A DNA stretch of 64,000 nucleotides. Source: Sphingopyxis terrae subsp. terrae NBRC 15098. GTDB lineage: Bacteria; Pseudomonadota; Alphaproteobacteria; Sphingomonadales; Sphingomonadaceae. The position numbers and the translations under genes were made by a program. Location: NCBI RefSeq assembly GCF_001610975.1, contig NZ_CP013342.1:3171001-3235000 (forward strand). Reading direction: 5' to 3'. Below are positions 55,546 through 64,000 of this stretch, in pieces. A model generated the notes under the pieces. It worked only from the letters and a program-made list of their open reading frames with translations. It had not been told where the DNA came from and made no database searches. Numbering within the stretch: the stretch's first letter is position 1; each line of letters opens with the position of its first letter.

Positions 55546-57176
55546 CCGTTCCCGGCAAGGAACTGCTTTTCCTCGCGCTCGGCGGCTCGGGAGAGATCGG
55601 CATGAACGCCAATCTCTATGGCTGCGACGGCAAGTGGATCATGCTCGATCTCGGCGTCAGCTTCGGGTCGCAGGATTATCCCGGCATCGACATCGTCATG
55701 CCCGACCTTGAGTTTATCGAGGATCGCAAGGCCGACCTGCTCGGCATCATCCTGACCCACGGGCATGAGGATCATATCGGCGCGATTCCCTATCTCGCCG
55801 CCGACCTTGGCGTGCCGCTCTATGCCAATCGTTTCACCGCCGGCCTGATCGCGCACAAGCTCGCCGAGAAAGGGCTGGAGAAAGAGGTCGAGCTGAAGGT
55901 TGTCGATATCGATGCGCAGTTCCGCATCGGCCCGTTCGGTATCCGATTGATGCCGCTCGCCCACTCGATCCTCGAGATGAGCGCGGCGGTGATCGATACG
56001 CCCTATGGCCGCGTCTTCCACACCGGCGACTGGAAGCTCGACGACGATCCGGTCATCGGCACACCGTCGAGCGCCGCGGCGCTGACCGCGGTGGGCGATG
56101 AAGGCGTCGATGTGCTTGTCTGCGATTCGACCAATGCTTTCAATGCGCAGGCATCGGGTACCGAGGGCGGCGTGCGCGATGGTCTGCTCGCCGCCGTCGG
56201 CGCGGCGAAGGGGAGGGTGGTCGTCACCACGTTCGCCTCCAACGCGGCGCGCCTCGACACGCTGGGGCAGGTCGCCAAGGCCACCGGGCGCACCCTGTGC
56301 GTCGCGGGGCGGTCGCTCGATCGCATTTTGGGCGTTGCACGCACCGCGGGGTATCTCAAGGATTTCCCGCCGACGGTCGACTTCGACGAAGCGATGCGGC
56401 TGCCGCGCGACAAGGTGATGATCGTCGCGACGGGCGGGCAGGGCGAACCACGCGCCGCGCTCGCGCGCATCGCCGAAGGGATTCACCAGATCAAGCTTGA
56501 GGCAGGCGATACGGTCGTCTTTTCGTCGAAGCAGATCCCGGGCAACGAGATTGCGATCGGGCAGATCATGAACCAGCTCGCGGCGCGCGACATTCTGACC
56601 GTGACCGAAAAGCAGGCGCATATTCACGTCAGCGGCCATCCGGGGCAGCCCGAACTTGCGGCGCTTTATGGCTGGCTGCGTCCCAGGCTGATCGTGCCGG
56701 TGCATGGCGAGATCCGCCATATGCACGAACAGGCGCGTTTCGCTCTCGAACAAGGCGTCCCCGACGCGCTGGTGCAGGAAAATGGCGATCTGGTGCGCTT
56801 GGCCCCCGGTTCCGCTCATATCCTCGAGCGCGTGCGCTCGGGCCGACTGATCCTCGACGGCGACGTGATCCTGCCCGCCGATGGCGAAACGATCAATGAG
56901 CGGCGCAAATTGTCCTTCTACGGCCAGATTTCGGTCGCGGTCGTGCTGTCCAAGGGCAAATTCGCGGACAGTGCGATCCAGTATCGCGGCGTACCGGTCG
57001 AGGACGAGCGCGAGGTCTTTCTCGACGAAATGAACGCCGCTGCAGAAAAGGCAGCCAAATCCCCGGCGCGCGACCGCGACGCCCTCAAGGAAGCGATCCG
57101 TCTTGGCGTCCGGCGCATCGCAACCGACTGGACCGGCAAAAAGCCGATCGTCGATGTGCTGATTCTGGATATCTGA
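55542..57176 (+). CDS. rnj: Ribonuclease J
   Basis: 544 residues. A metallo-beta-lactamase/beta-CASP nuclease with the zinc motif [14 protein letters not shown], later [14 protein letters not shown] and [11 protein letters not shown], and the beta-CASP part with [32 protein letters not shown] and [17 protein letters not shown]. Ribonuclease J is a 5'-3' exo- and endonuclease for mRNA decay and rRNA ends, found in alphaproteobacteria as well as Firmicutes. The link to birA and coaX is a conserved arrangement in this order, with no clear functional reason. Confidence 0.93.
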   Translation: MTVPGKELLFLALGGSGEIGMNANLYGCDGKWIMLDLGVSFGSQDYPGIDIVMPDLEFIEDRKADLLGIILTHGHEDHIGAIPYLAADLGVPLYANRFTAGLIAHKLAEKGLEKEVELKVVDIDAQFRIGPFGIRLMPLAHSILEMSAAVIDTPYGRVFHTGDWKLDDDPVIGTPSSAAALTAVGDEGVDVLVCDSTNAFNAQASGTEGGVRDGLLAAVGAAKGRVVVTTFASNAARLDTLGQVAKATGRTLCVAGRSLDRILGVARTAGYLKDFPPTVDFDEAMRLPRDKVMIVATGGQGEPRAALARIAEGIHQIKLEAGDTVVFSSKQIPGNEIAIGQIMNQLAARDILTVTEKQAHIHVSGHPGQPELAALYGWLRPRLIVPVHGEIRHMHEQARFALEQGVPDALVQENGDLVRLAPGSAHILERVRSGRLILDGDVILPADGETINERRKLSFYGQISVAVVLSKGKFADSAIQYRGVPVEDEREVFLDEMNAAAEKAAKSPARDRDALKEAIRLGVRRIATDWTGKKPIVDVLILDI

Positions 57177-57179
57177 CCG

Positions 57180-57440
57180 ATGAAATGGACCTCGGCGCTC
57201 GCCATCTACCTGCTTATCTGGGCGTTCAGCACCTTCTTCGTACTGCCCTTCCACGGCCGCCGTGCCGAAGATGATGCCGTGCCCTTGATCGATGGCCAGG
57301 AACCGGGCGCACCCGCGCGCTTCCACCCGCTGCGCATTCTGATCCAGATCACGATCGTCGCCACGATCGCCTTCGGCCTCTTCTATGTCGCCTATATCAA
57401 CGGCTGGACAAACCCTGACGTCCTGAGCGGCCGCGCCTGA
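57180..57440 (+). CDS. DUF1467 membrane protein
   Basis: 86 residues (MKWTSALAIYLLIWAFSTFF) with two hydrophobic helices (about residues 5-23 and 56-76) and the family loop LPFHGRRAEDDAVPLIDGQE with GAPARFHP. DUF1467 is a small membrane family typical of alphaproteobacteria, commonly after RNase J. It begins 3 bases after the RNase J stop and is the last gene of the long nuo-birA run. Function unknown. Confidence 0.85.
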   Translation: MKWTSALAIYLLIWAFSTFFVLPFHGRRAEDDAVPLIDGQEPGAPARFHPLRILIQITIVATIAFGLFYVAYINGWTNPDVLSGRA

Positions 57441-57580
57441 CGCGACGCGGGCAGCGGCTTCGGGTCGAAGGGCCGGTTTGGGGTGGAGAGCAGAAAGGCG
57501 GCTTTCGGCCTTAGATCGGTGCAAAAGGGACGTTAAGACTGATTGCCTATGCCCCTACCGAGCCGCTTCGGAGCCAGACC

Positions 57581-57895
57581 GTGTTTGACGTTCATCTAGA
57601 CATATCACTGTTCACCACGAACGCCGCGTTTGGCATGATCTCAGGCAGCATGCGCTTACCCCTGATTCCTCAGGTCGGCGATGTATTGTCATTCCGGATT
57701 ACAAGGTCGGTCGAAGCCTTCTGCGACACCCACCCATTCACCGGAGTTTTGCGAGTCACTAATCGGATCATCAGCCCAGATGGGGTCAGTGTCGCTCTGG
57801 AGGATTTGACCGCCGCGACACCCGGAGATGCTCAGTCGATAATTGAAATTTTCGAAGAAAATCACGGGCTAAAGGGAGATGTTTGGGAAAACTAA
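57581..57895 (+). CDS. Orphan hypothetical protein of lower GC
   Basis: 104 residues from a GTG (MFDVHLDISLFTTNAAFGMI). Base composition is visibly lower in GC (about half) than neighbouring genes, and codons such as TCA, TTA and ATA are used. No family is recognised; the strand-rich pattern (RITRSVEAFCDTHPF, VLRVTNRIISPDGVSVALED) suggests a small beta fold. It was probably acquired by transfer. There is no obvious ribosome site. The 140-base stretch before it and the hairpin after it hold nothing else that I can identify. Confidence 0.5.
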   Translation: MFDVHLDISLFTTNAAFGMISGSMRLPLIPQVGDVLSFRITRSVEAFCDTHPFTGVLRVTNRIISPDGVSVALEDLTAATPGDAQSIIEIFEENHGLKGDVWEN

Positions 57896-57929
57896 CGACG
57901 GCTATTAGGATCGTTGGTACCTTGGAATG

Positions 57930-57947
57930 ACGACCACAATTGGTCGT
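57930..57947. terminator. Short hairpin after the orphan gene
   Basis: A 7-base stem ACGACCA/TGGTCGT around CAAT, 34 bases after the orphan gene stop. There is no T-run, so it is only a weak candidate terminator. Confidence 0.3.
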
Positions 57948-57985
57948 AGCAGGCCCATCCACTGCCGCGCGCCCCGGTTCCGCAA

Positions 57986-60343
57986 TCAGCTCCGCAGGCG
58001 GTCGATCGCCTGTGCCAGTGCCACGTAAAGCTTGCCGATGTCCGACGACAGCAGCGTCACGCTGATCGCGGATCCGTCGCGCGCGCCGATCAGCAGGCGC
58101 AGCATCGCTTCGAAGTCATGGATGAACTGATTGACTGCTGCGTGGAAACCATCGTCATTCTGGTAGAGGCGCAGAATTTCCTTGGTTTCGCTGTTGTCGA
58201 GCAGCTTCACCGCGCGCCGCGCGAAGATGCCGCGGTCTCCCTTCAGATAGGCGTCCCACGCGGCGTCGCTGACCTCACTCGACATCACCTTGGTAATATC
58301 GATCGCGCTAGATTTGAGCGCTTCGGTGAGGATACCGACCTGCTTTGCGAGCGAATCCCGGTCCGATGCGGCGATGGCCTGCTCGGCTTCGGCGACGCGC
58401 TGTTCGACGCTGGCGCTGGTGTCCATGATCGTAATGAGCTGGCGCATGAGCCGATCGGCGGCGCCATTCGCCGCTTCCACCGCGCGCTGCGAGGCATCCT
58501 CGACCGCCTTGAGCTGCGCCGTCACTTCGGTCTTGAACGCCGCGTCGATGGCCTCGGTCGCGGTCGCCTGCATCGCATCGCGGGCATTCCCGACCAGTCG
58601 CTCGAGCGTCTGCCGCGCTTCGTCGGCTGCGGATTCGGCGGTGGACTTAACTTCGGCGAGGGTAGCGATCATGCGCGCGCCGCCCTGATCGGCAAAATCG
58701 TCCGCCCCCGCACGCAGCCGGGCCAAGGCCGCATCGGCGTCGGCAAGCGCTGCGTTGACCCGGTCGGTCAGCGCCTGTTGGCTTTCGCCATGCTCGGCCA
58801 TCTTGGTTTCATTCGCCTGCAACGTCGATTTGACTGCGTTGACGTGTGACAAGGTCGATTGCGCAACGAGTTCGGAGGCTTCAAGCAGCGGCTTGATCTG
58901 CCCGAGCGCACCTTGGGTCGCCTTGCCGTGCAAGGCCATGCGGTCGAGCGCATGCGGCAGCGTTTCGTCGAGTTCGCGCGTCACCGCATCGAGCGCGAGC
59001 AACAGCGACTCGGCGTGAGTGATAAGCTGATGCGCCGAATTATTGCCGGTCTGCACATCGGCGATGAAGGCGCCCAGTTGGGCCTTGGTATCGTCGATCG
59101 CGCGACCGATGACACCGGTGCTGGCCGATACGCTGACATCGAGCACCTCGAGCTGCTGCCGCGTTTCGGTGACATGCGCCGTAATCCGCGCCGCCAGTTC
59201 CTCGCTCGCCGTGCCATGCGCCGCGAGCTGGTCGCCAAGCGCCGCGCCGGCTGCTTCTGCCGACGCAAGACGTGCATCCATCTGGTCTGCGGCGGCATCG
59301 ACCCGGTCGCGATATTGCTGCCAGGTGGTATCGAGGCGCGCGCCCAGATTATCGACCGTCGTCTGTAGCGTATCGCGGATCGAGGCCGAGGATTGGGTGA
59401 TTTGGGCCAGCGCGACGCCATGCGCGTCGGTGACTTGCGACGCCGCGGCAATCAGCCCCGATTCGGTTTCCTGCGTCTGCTGTTGCAGCGCGCCGAGCGC
59501 TTCGTGGAGGCCCGCTGCGGCGGCTTCGCCGGTCCGCGCGGCCTTGGCCGCCTCTTCGCCGAGTTCGGCGAGCTTGGCTTCAAGATTCGCGCCCTGCTGA
59601 TGTGCGACGAGCCCCGCTTCGCGGAAATTGACCGCGAGCCGCTGCGCCACATCGTCGATGCGCGGCAGCCCGGCGAGCAGGCCGTCCATGCGCTGCATCG
59701 CGACGTCGCCCGATCGCGCGAGCTGATCGTGGGCATTGGCGATGACCGACGCATTGGTTGCGAGCTTGTCGCTGCTGTCGTTGAGCCGGAGCACGGCATC
59801 GACGCCCAGCTGCTGAACATTGCGCGCCTGTTCGGAAAGCTGACGCTGAGCCTCGCCGAGTTTCTCGCCAAGCACCGCCATCGATTGCGCAAGCGCATCA
59901 TTTTCATGGCGCAGCGCCGCGGCGAGGCGAGCAAAGCGAGCCTGTTCGGACCGGCTCGACCGCAGCAACGCCATCCAGAGCAGAGTCAGCAAAACGAGCG
60001 GCATCGACAGGGTCGCGACAAGCGCCGGCCATTGATCGAGCGCGACCGGACGCGCAAAACCCTTCGTCGCGGTAAACAGGGCGAACAGGCACCAGCCGAG
60101 GCCGATGATTACCAACAGCGTCGGCATCAGCCGGTCGCGCCACGCGCCGCTCTGCGGATCGGGCATATCGTCGTCATCGGTCGCGACCGGCGTCATATCG
60201 AGCCATTCGCGCTCGACCGGAACCTCGGCTTCGAGGGCGGACGCGGCTTCACTCGCCGGTGCATCGGTCTGCGCCGGCTGCTCATTCTCCCGGTTTGCCG
60301 CGGACTCCCGCCACAGACCGACGATTTTCTTTTCCCCCGTCAT
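57986..60343 (-). CDS. Large two-TM coiled-coil protein (TipN-like)
   Basis: 785 residues (MTGEKKIVGLWRESAANREN). An acidic N-terminal region of about 70 residues is followed by two TM helices (about 73-93, LLVIIGLGWCLFALF, and 107-127, LVATLSMPLVLLTLL). The rest, to about residue 680, is a long Ala/Gln/Asp-rich coiled coil. The C-terminal 90 residues are a compact conserved-looking domain (YLKGDRGIFARRAVKLLD, FIHDFEAMLRLLIGARDGS, LSSDIGKLYVALAQAIDRL). Two N-terminal TMs plus a long coiled coil fit the polarity protein TipN of Caulobacter, but the identification is by architecture and memory of its C-terminus, not by alignment. It could otherwise be an unrelated envelope-spanning scaffold. 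It is divergent from the HPt-like gene. Confidence 0.6.
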   Translation of the reverse strand: MTGEKKIVGLWRESAANRENEQPAQTDAPASEAASALEAEVPVEREWLDMTPVATDDDDMPDPQSGAWRDRLMPTLLVIIGLGWCLFALFTATKGFARPVALDQWPALVATLSMPLVLLTLLWMALLRSSRSEQARFARLAAALRHENDALAQSMAVLGEKLGEAQRQLSEQARNVQQLGVDAVLRLNDSSDKLATNASVIANAHDQLARSGDVAMQRMDGLLAGLPRIDDVAQRLAVNFREAGLVAHQQGANLEAKLAELGEEAAKAARTGEAAAAGLHEALGALQQQTQETESGLIAAASQVTDAHGVALAQITQSSASIRDTLQTTVDNLGARLDTTWQQYRDRVDAAADQMDARLASAEAAGAALGDQLAAHGTASEELAARITAHVTETRQQLEVLDVSVSASTGVIGRAIDDTKAQLGAFIADVQTGNNSAHQLITHAESLLLALDAVTRELDETLPHALDRMALHGKATQGALGQIKPLLEASELVAQSTLSHVNAVKSTLQANETKMAEHGESQQALTDRVNAALADADAALARLRAGADDFADQGGARMIATLAEVKSTAESAADEARQTLERLVGNARDAMQATATEAIDAAFKTEVTAQLKAVEDASQRAVEAANGAADRLMRQLITIMDTSASVEQRVAEAEQAIAASDRDSLAKQVGILTEALKSSAIDITKVMSSEVSDAAWDAYLKGDRGIFARRAVKLLDNSETKEILRLYQNDDGFHAAVNQFIHDFEAMLRLLIGARDGSAISVTLLSSDIGKLYVALAQAIDRLRS

Positions 60344-60411
60344 CAGGCCATCTTAGCATCAAATGCCCGCCATGAAACGGAAACTTAACCATGGGCTGTC
60401 AAGGCTGTGGA

Positions 60412-60708
60412 ATGTCGTTCGACAGCGGCCCTCTCGATCGCTTTCTCTCTTCGGCCATCGGCGACGATGCGGCGATGGCGATGGATCTGCGCGCCGTTTT
60501 TGCCGACAGCGCCCACGAGCTAGCCGACCTGATGCGCCGGTCGCGCTGCGATGCCAATTGGCATATGGCGGCGCTGCGGCTCAAGAGCCTCGCCGCGACC
60601 TTCGGCGTCATCTCGCTGATTGAGCTAGCGGAAGGCGCGATGGCCGGGGTCCCGGGCGATCCGGCAGTGCTGCGCGATATCAACGCCGCCATCGACGCCA
60701 TCGGCTGA
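60412..60708 (+). CDS. HPt-like protein without the phospho-acceptor histidine
   Basis: 98 residues from the ATG at 60412 (MSFDSGPLDRFLSSAIGDDA); AAGG lies seven bases upstream, while an ATG at 60391 would add seven residues with two cysteines. The helical pattern and AALRLKSLAATFGV align with the HPt signature AHxLKGxAANLGA, with the His replaced by Leu and the Gly by Ser. It therefore probably cannot carry phosphate on His and may be a structural or regulatory pseudo-HPt, perhaps a partner of a histidine kinase or receiver. The role is inference. Confidence 0.55.
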   Translation: MSFDSGPLDRFLSSAIGDDAAMAMDLRAVFADSAHELADLMRRSRCDANWHMAALRLKSLAATFGVISLIELAEGAMAGVPGDPAVLRDINAAIDAIG

Positions 60709-60868
60709 CCCGGTTTCGGGTTCAAACGCCGTTCAGGCGGCAATCCCCATTGGAAATATCGACTGTGGTCGTCTTGCCATGGCAACGCGACGGGGCTAGC
60801 CGCGTTGCTGAACGTGGCCGGACCTGTTCGTGCGGGAAACCGGCGGCCGATACAAAGGAGAGATTTCG

Positions 60869-62161
60869 ATGTTCAAGCGTTTCCGCCAGACGTCCGCAAC
60901 CGCCGTTACCGCCGTCCTCGGCTGCGCCCTGATTGTCGCCGCGCCCGCCGCCGCGAAGGAAAAGCCGAAAAAGGAAGAAGAGCAGAAGGGCGCGCAGCTC
61001 AAGCCCAGCAAGGAATTCAGCCCTGCGCTCAAGAAGCTGACCGAGGCGGCGAAGGCCAAGGACATGGCGGCCCTCGAAGCCGCACTCGCCGAAGGGCAGG
61101 CGAGCGCGACGAGCCCCGACGACAAATATCTCGTATCTTTCTACGAACTCCAGCTCGGAATCGGCAAGACCGACAAGGCGATCCAGGGCAAGGCGCTCGA
61201 CGGCATGCTCGAATCGGGCCTGACGCCGCCGGAAAGCCTGGCCGCCTATAATTTCTTCTCGGGCAATTTCGCCTATGGCGACAAGGATTATGCGAAGGCC
61301 GTCAAGCGTCTGGAAGCAGCAAAGGCCGCCGGTTCGACCGAGCAGGGCCTGTCGGTTCTTCTGATGGACAGCTATCTCAAGCTGAACCAGGTCGATCAGG
61401 GGCTTGCTGTTGCGAAGGAAGCAATCGCTGCTGCGCGTGCCGCGGGCCGTGTGCCGTCGGAAGAACTTTATGTTCGTCCGGCAGGCGCCTTGCAGGCGGC
61501 GAAGCGCAATGGCGAACTGCTCGATATGCTGGCGATGCGCCTGCAGGACTATCCGCAGCCGGTGATTTGGCGGAACACGCTTTTCATCCTGCTGCAGCAG
61601 GAAGCGAGCGACAAGGTCATGAACCTCGACACGTTCCGCCTAATGCGTGCAACCAAGTCGATGACGCAGCGTCCCGAATATCTTGAATATGCCGCGCTGG
61701 CGACCGAGGCGGGCTATCCGAGTGAAGCGGTTGCCGTGATCAAGGAAGGCCAGGCTGCGAACGTCATCCAGACGTCCGACGAGCGTTTCAACACGATCCT
61801 CGAATCGCAGGAACCGCGGGCCAAGGCCGACGCCGTCGCGCTCAAGGCCGACGCGGCCAAACCCGCAACCGCGGCGAACCCCAAGCTGGCGCGCCAGACC
61901 GCCGACGGCCTTGTCGGCATCGGCGACTATGCGACCGCGATCTCGCTGTATGAAAAGGCGGCTGCCGGCGGCGACCCGCTTGCGCAATATCGCCTCGGCG
62001 TGGCGCAGGCTCTCGCGGGACAGAAGGATGCGGCGATCGCCAGCTTCGCAAAGGTGCAGGGTGACCGGGCACGTCTGGCGAAACTGTGGACCATCCACCT
62101 CTCGGCAACAGCGCCCGCTGCAGCCGCAGCAGCGGCTCCCGCAGCCGCACCGGCGAACTGA
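60869..62161 (+). CDS. Exported TPR-type protein
   Basis: 430 residues from the ATG at 60869 (MFKRFRQTSATAVTAVLGCA signal peptide, ending AAA|KEKPK), with AGGAG eight bases upstream. A Lys/Glu-rich spacer is followed by helical repeats with TPR-like spacing (AYNFFSGNFAYGDKDYAKAV, AISLYEKAAAGGDPLAQYRL) in about residues 120-400. The tail is Ala/Pro-rich. It is probably a periplasmic scaffold; no enzyme motif. A terminator follows. Confidence 0.75.
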   Translation: MFKRFRQTSATAVTAVLGCALIVAAPAAAKEKPKKEEEQKGAQLKPSKEFSPALKKLTEAAKAKDMAALEAALAEGQASATSPDDKYLVSFYELQLGIGKTDKAIQGKALDGMLESGLTPPESLAAYNFFSGNFAYGDKDYAKAVKRLEAAKAAGSTEQGLSVLLMDSYLKLNQVDQGLAVAKEAIAAARAAGRVPSEELYVRPAGALQAAKRNGELLDMLAMRLQDYPQPVIWRNTLFILLQQEASDKVMNLDTFRLMRATKSMTQRPEYLEYAALATEAGYPSEAVAVIKEGQAANVIQTSDERFNTILESQEPRAKADAVALKADAAKPATAANPKLARQTADGLVGIGDYATAISLYEKAAAGGDPLAQYRLGVAQALAGQKDAAIASFAKVQGDRARLAKLWTIHLSATAPAAAAAAAPAAAPAN

Positions 62162-62170
62162 TCGGACATA

Positions 62171-62208
62171 AAAAAGGGCGCCCTCCCGCTGGGGAGGGCG
62201 CCCTTTTT
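62171..62208. terminator. Bidirectional intrinsic terminator
   Basis: A perfect 17-base inverted repeat (AAAAAGGGCGCCCTCCC, 62171-62187; GGGAGGGCGCCCTTTTT, 62192-62208) with a 4-base loop, between the convergent TPR and Lrp genes. A- and T-runs on both sides let it stop transcription both ways. Confidence 0.95.
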
Positions 62209-62222
62209 CGTGCGCGCCGCGA

Positions 62223-62699
62223 TTATGGCTCGACCGGGATGCCGGCGAGTTGTTTGGCGGTGCGAATCGTAAGCGACGTCTTCACGCTCGTGACATTCGG
62301 TGCCGAGGTGAGATGCGCCGTCAGGAACGACTGAAAGCTCTGCAAGTCGCGCGCGACGACCTTCAGCAGGAAGTCGATTTCGCCGTTGAGCATGTAACAT
62401 TCGCGCACTTCGGCCAGCCCGCCGACATAATCCTCGAACGCCTTGAGGTCGGATTCGGCCTGACTGCGCAGGCTGACCATCGCGAAGACGGTGATCCCGT
62501 AACCCAGCTTCGCGGCATCGAGATCGGCGTGATAGGATCGTATCACGCCCGACTCCTCCAGTGCGCGGACGCGGCGCAGGCACGGGGGAGCCGTCAGCCC
62601 CACCTGCTGTGCCAATTCCACATTGGTTATCCGCCCATTTTTCTGCAGCTCGTTGAGGATCTGCAAATCAATTTGATCGAACTTCTGGCTTGCCATCAT
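62223..62699 (-). CDS. Lrp/AsnC family transcriptional regulator
   Basis: 158 residues (MMASQKFDQIDLQILNELQK). The N-terminal winged helix-turn-helix has the typical LQKNGRITNVELAQQVGLTAPPCLRRVRALEESGVIRSY. The C-terminal RAM domain has VFAMVSLRSQAESDLKAFED and ECYMLNGEIDFLLKVVARDL. Such proteins sense amino acids and control their metabolism. The target genes are unknown; the bkd operon is far away. It is divergent from the histidine kinase, across a 149-base gap. Confidence 0.93.
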   Translation of the reverse strand: MMASQKFDQIDLQILNELQKNGRITNVELAQQVGLTAPPCLRRVRALEESGVIRSYHADLDAAKLGYGITVFAMVSLRSQAESDLKAFEDYVGGLAEVRECYMLNGEIDFLLKVVARDLQSFQSFLTAHLTSAPNVTSVKTSLTIRTAKQLAGIPVEP

Positions 62700-62848
62700 T
62701 GAAACATCCGCTTTCCCCGATTGCCCTCACCATAATATTATTTCAGGCGATTGCAATTGTCCCACAATGTGACGTGGCGCCCTTACCCTCTTTCGTGAGC
62801 GATTGATTCACGCTAGCCGCTAAGCTTCCGCTAACCAACAAAACGGGA

Positions 62849-64000
62849 ATGGGCTGGCCTCGCGTGACCGCTGACTCGATGATCGCGACCATCTTGCGGC
62901 AAGCGCCGGCGGACCGCCGTGCGAGCATCGCCGCGTGGCGCCAGCTCACCGATATTCTGGCGCAGCGCGGCAATCAACTGGATACGACCGATATACGCCG
63001 CGCCTTCCACGCGCTCGCGGTGCTGCGCCGCGATGTGCCTGAAAAGGTGCGGCGCGATTGCGCCGTTGCGGTGGCCCGCCATGGGCGCTTTGCGCCGCTG
63101 GTCGCCTTTTATGCGAATGATGTGCCGGCGGTATCCGCGACGATGCTGCGCCGTGCCCGGCTGGCCGAAGCGGACTGGTTGGCGATGCTGCCGACGACCG
63201 CCGCCACCGCGCGCTCGATCCTCGCCGGGCGCAGCGATTTGCCCGTGAGCGTGCGCCGCGCACTGGACAGTTTGGGAGCGGGATCGGTCGCGCTGCCGCA
63301 ACCCGCGATCGCGGCCGCCGACGCGTCGGCAGCGGACGTCGTCGACAACGCACCTGCGAGCCAGATCAGCGAACTGGTACGGCGAATTGACAAATATCAG
63401 TCGTCGCGCAGCAAGCCCGCTCCGGCAAGGCCGCGCACGAGCTTCCTGTTTGAAACCGGGCCTGACGGCGTGATCCGCTGGGTCGACGGAATAACCCGCG
63501 GCGCGGCGATCGGTCTGTCCATCGCCGAGAGTGCCTTGGGCGGCGAGCCAGGGACCGATGGCGCCGCAGTGGGCGCGTTTCGGCAGCGTGCCGAAATCGT
63601 CAACGCCCGTATGGTCCTTGAAGGGTCGGCAGCCGACGCCGGCGAGTGGCGCTTTTCGGCGTTGCCCTGGTTCGATCCCGCGACCGGCCAGTTTTGCGGC
63701 TATCGCGGCACCGCTCGGCGGCCGCAGCACAACGAATTGCCTTATGGCCGCCCGGAATCGAGCGATTCGGGCGACTCTATCCGGCAGTTGATCCATGAAC
63801 TGCGCAGCCCGCTCAATGCGATTTCGGGCTTTGCCCAGATTATTTCGGGACAGATGTTTGGTCCGGTCAGCGGCGCCTATCGCAAGATGGCCGATTCGAT
63901 CATCGCCGACGCAGGCGCGGTTCAGGACATCATCGACGATCTTGAGGTCGCGGCACGTTCGACAGGGGTCGTCGAGACGAAGGCGAGCGACGAGGTCGCC
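62849..64000 (+). CDS. Sensor histidine kinase, N-terminal part (runs off window)
   Basis: An open frame of 384 codons to the window edge, from an ATG at 62849 (MGWPRVTADSMIATILRQAP); a GTG at 62864 and an ATG at 62879 are other possible starts. Residues 1-190 are an all-helical Arg/Ala-rich region that I do not recognise. A PAS-like segment follows (FLFETGPDGVIRWVDGI...GEWRFSALPWFDPATGQFCG, about 205-300). The HisKA dimerisation box is IRQLIHELRSPLNAISGFAQ with His316. The ATPase domain lies beyond the window. No membrane helix is seen, so it is probably cytoplasmic. Confidence 0.85.
   Translation, partial: MGWPRVTADSMIATILRQAPADRRASIAAWRQLTDILAQRGNQLDTTDIRRAFHALAVLRRDVPEKVRRDCAVAVARHGRFAPLVAFYANDVPAVSATMLRRARLAEADWLAMLPTTAATARSILAGRSDLPVSVRRALDSLGAGSVALPQPAIAAADASAADVVDNAPASQISELVRRIDKYQSSRSKPAPARPRTSFLFETGPDGVIRWVDGITRGAAIGLSIAESALGGEPGTDGAAVGAFRQRAEIVNARMVLEGSAADAGEWRFSALPWFDPATGQFCGYRGTARRPQHNELPYGRPESSDSGDSIRQLIHELRSPLNAISGFAQIISGQMFGPVSGAYRKMADSIIADAGAVQDIIDDLEVAARSTGVVETKASDEVA

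Overview
The window is high-GC chromosomal DNA of an alphaproteobacterium, most probably a Sphingomonadales member close to Sphingopyxis. The grounds are the nuo–birA–coaX–RNase J–DUF1467 gene order, a CpdR-type receiver, RNase J in a Gram-negative, 6S RNA between zapA and the formyl-THF cyclo-ligase gene, and dispersed palindromes of the sphingomonad type (RPEPVE-coding and CCCCGCGAAGGCGGGG repeats). I infer the genus; nothing in the sequence proves it. There is no phage, insertion sequence, CRISPR array or conjugation gene. This is core genome with small accessory pockets.

Layout. 1-11.4 kb: housekeeping genes (partial FAD oxidase, DEAD-box helicase, MDR oxidoreductase, aspartyl/asparaginyl hydroxylase coupled to uvrD, DUF2520 protein, cpdR, N-formylglutamate amidohydrolase, frameshifted RadC-like gene, thyA), three tRNAs (Ala, Val, Pro) and a candidate small RNA with its own promoter and terminator at 9.5-9.7 kb. 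11.5-15.1 kb: branched-chain 2-oxoacid dehydrogenase operon (E1 alpha, E1 beta, E2); the E2 linker is partly encoded by a palindromic repeat. 15.2-23.0 kb: a four-gene minus-strand cluster of exported, DUF11-like surface proteins ending in a 1709-residue protein with a strand-rich, barrel-like C-terminal half. This is the least understood and most interesting part of the window. 23.2-27.6 kb: AI-2E family permease, tRNA-Asp, a frameshifted exported protein, DUF2842, formyl-THF cyclo-ligase, 6S RNA and zapA.

27.7-34.7 kb: a carbon-metabolism run on the plus strand (transketolase, GAPDH, PGK, class I fructose-bisphosphate aldolase, O-methyltransferase, thiE), followed by an OPT transporter, EF-P and an inositol-phosphatase family protein. 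39.4-54.0 kb: the complete 14-gene nuo operon for respiratory complex I, packed with 1- and 4-base overlaps, with an extra 53-codon membrane-protein ORF between nuoE and nuoF. birA, coaX, RNase J and a DUF1467 gene follow with almost no spacing and are probably co-transcribed. 57.5-64.0 kb: an orphan gene of lower GC, a TipN-like two-TM coiled-coil protein, an HPt-like protein lacking the phospho-acceptor histidine, an exported TPR protein, an Lrp/AsnC regulator and the start of a histidine kinase that runs off the end.

Functionally the window joins central carbon flux (glycolysis, pentose phosphate pathway, branched-chain amino acid breakdown) to NADH oxidation by complex I, plus polarity and cell-cycle functions (CpdR, ZapA, TipN-like, a possible CtrA-like site). 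Two single-base frameshifts (about 10.20 kb and 25.65 kb) interrupt otherwise coherent genes and are either recent lesions or sequence errors.
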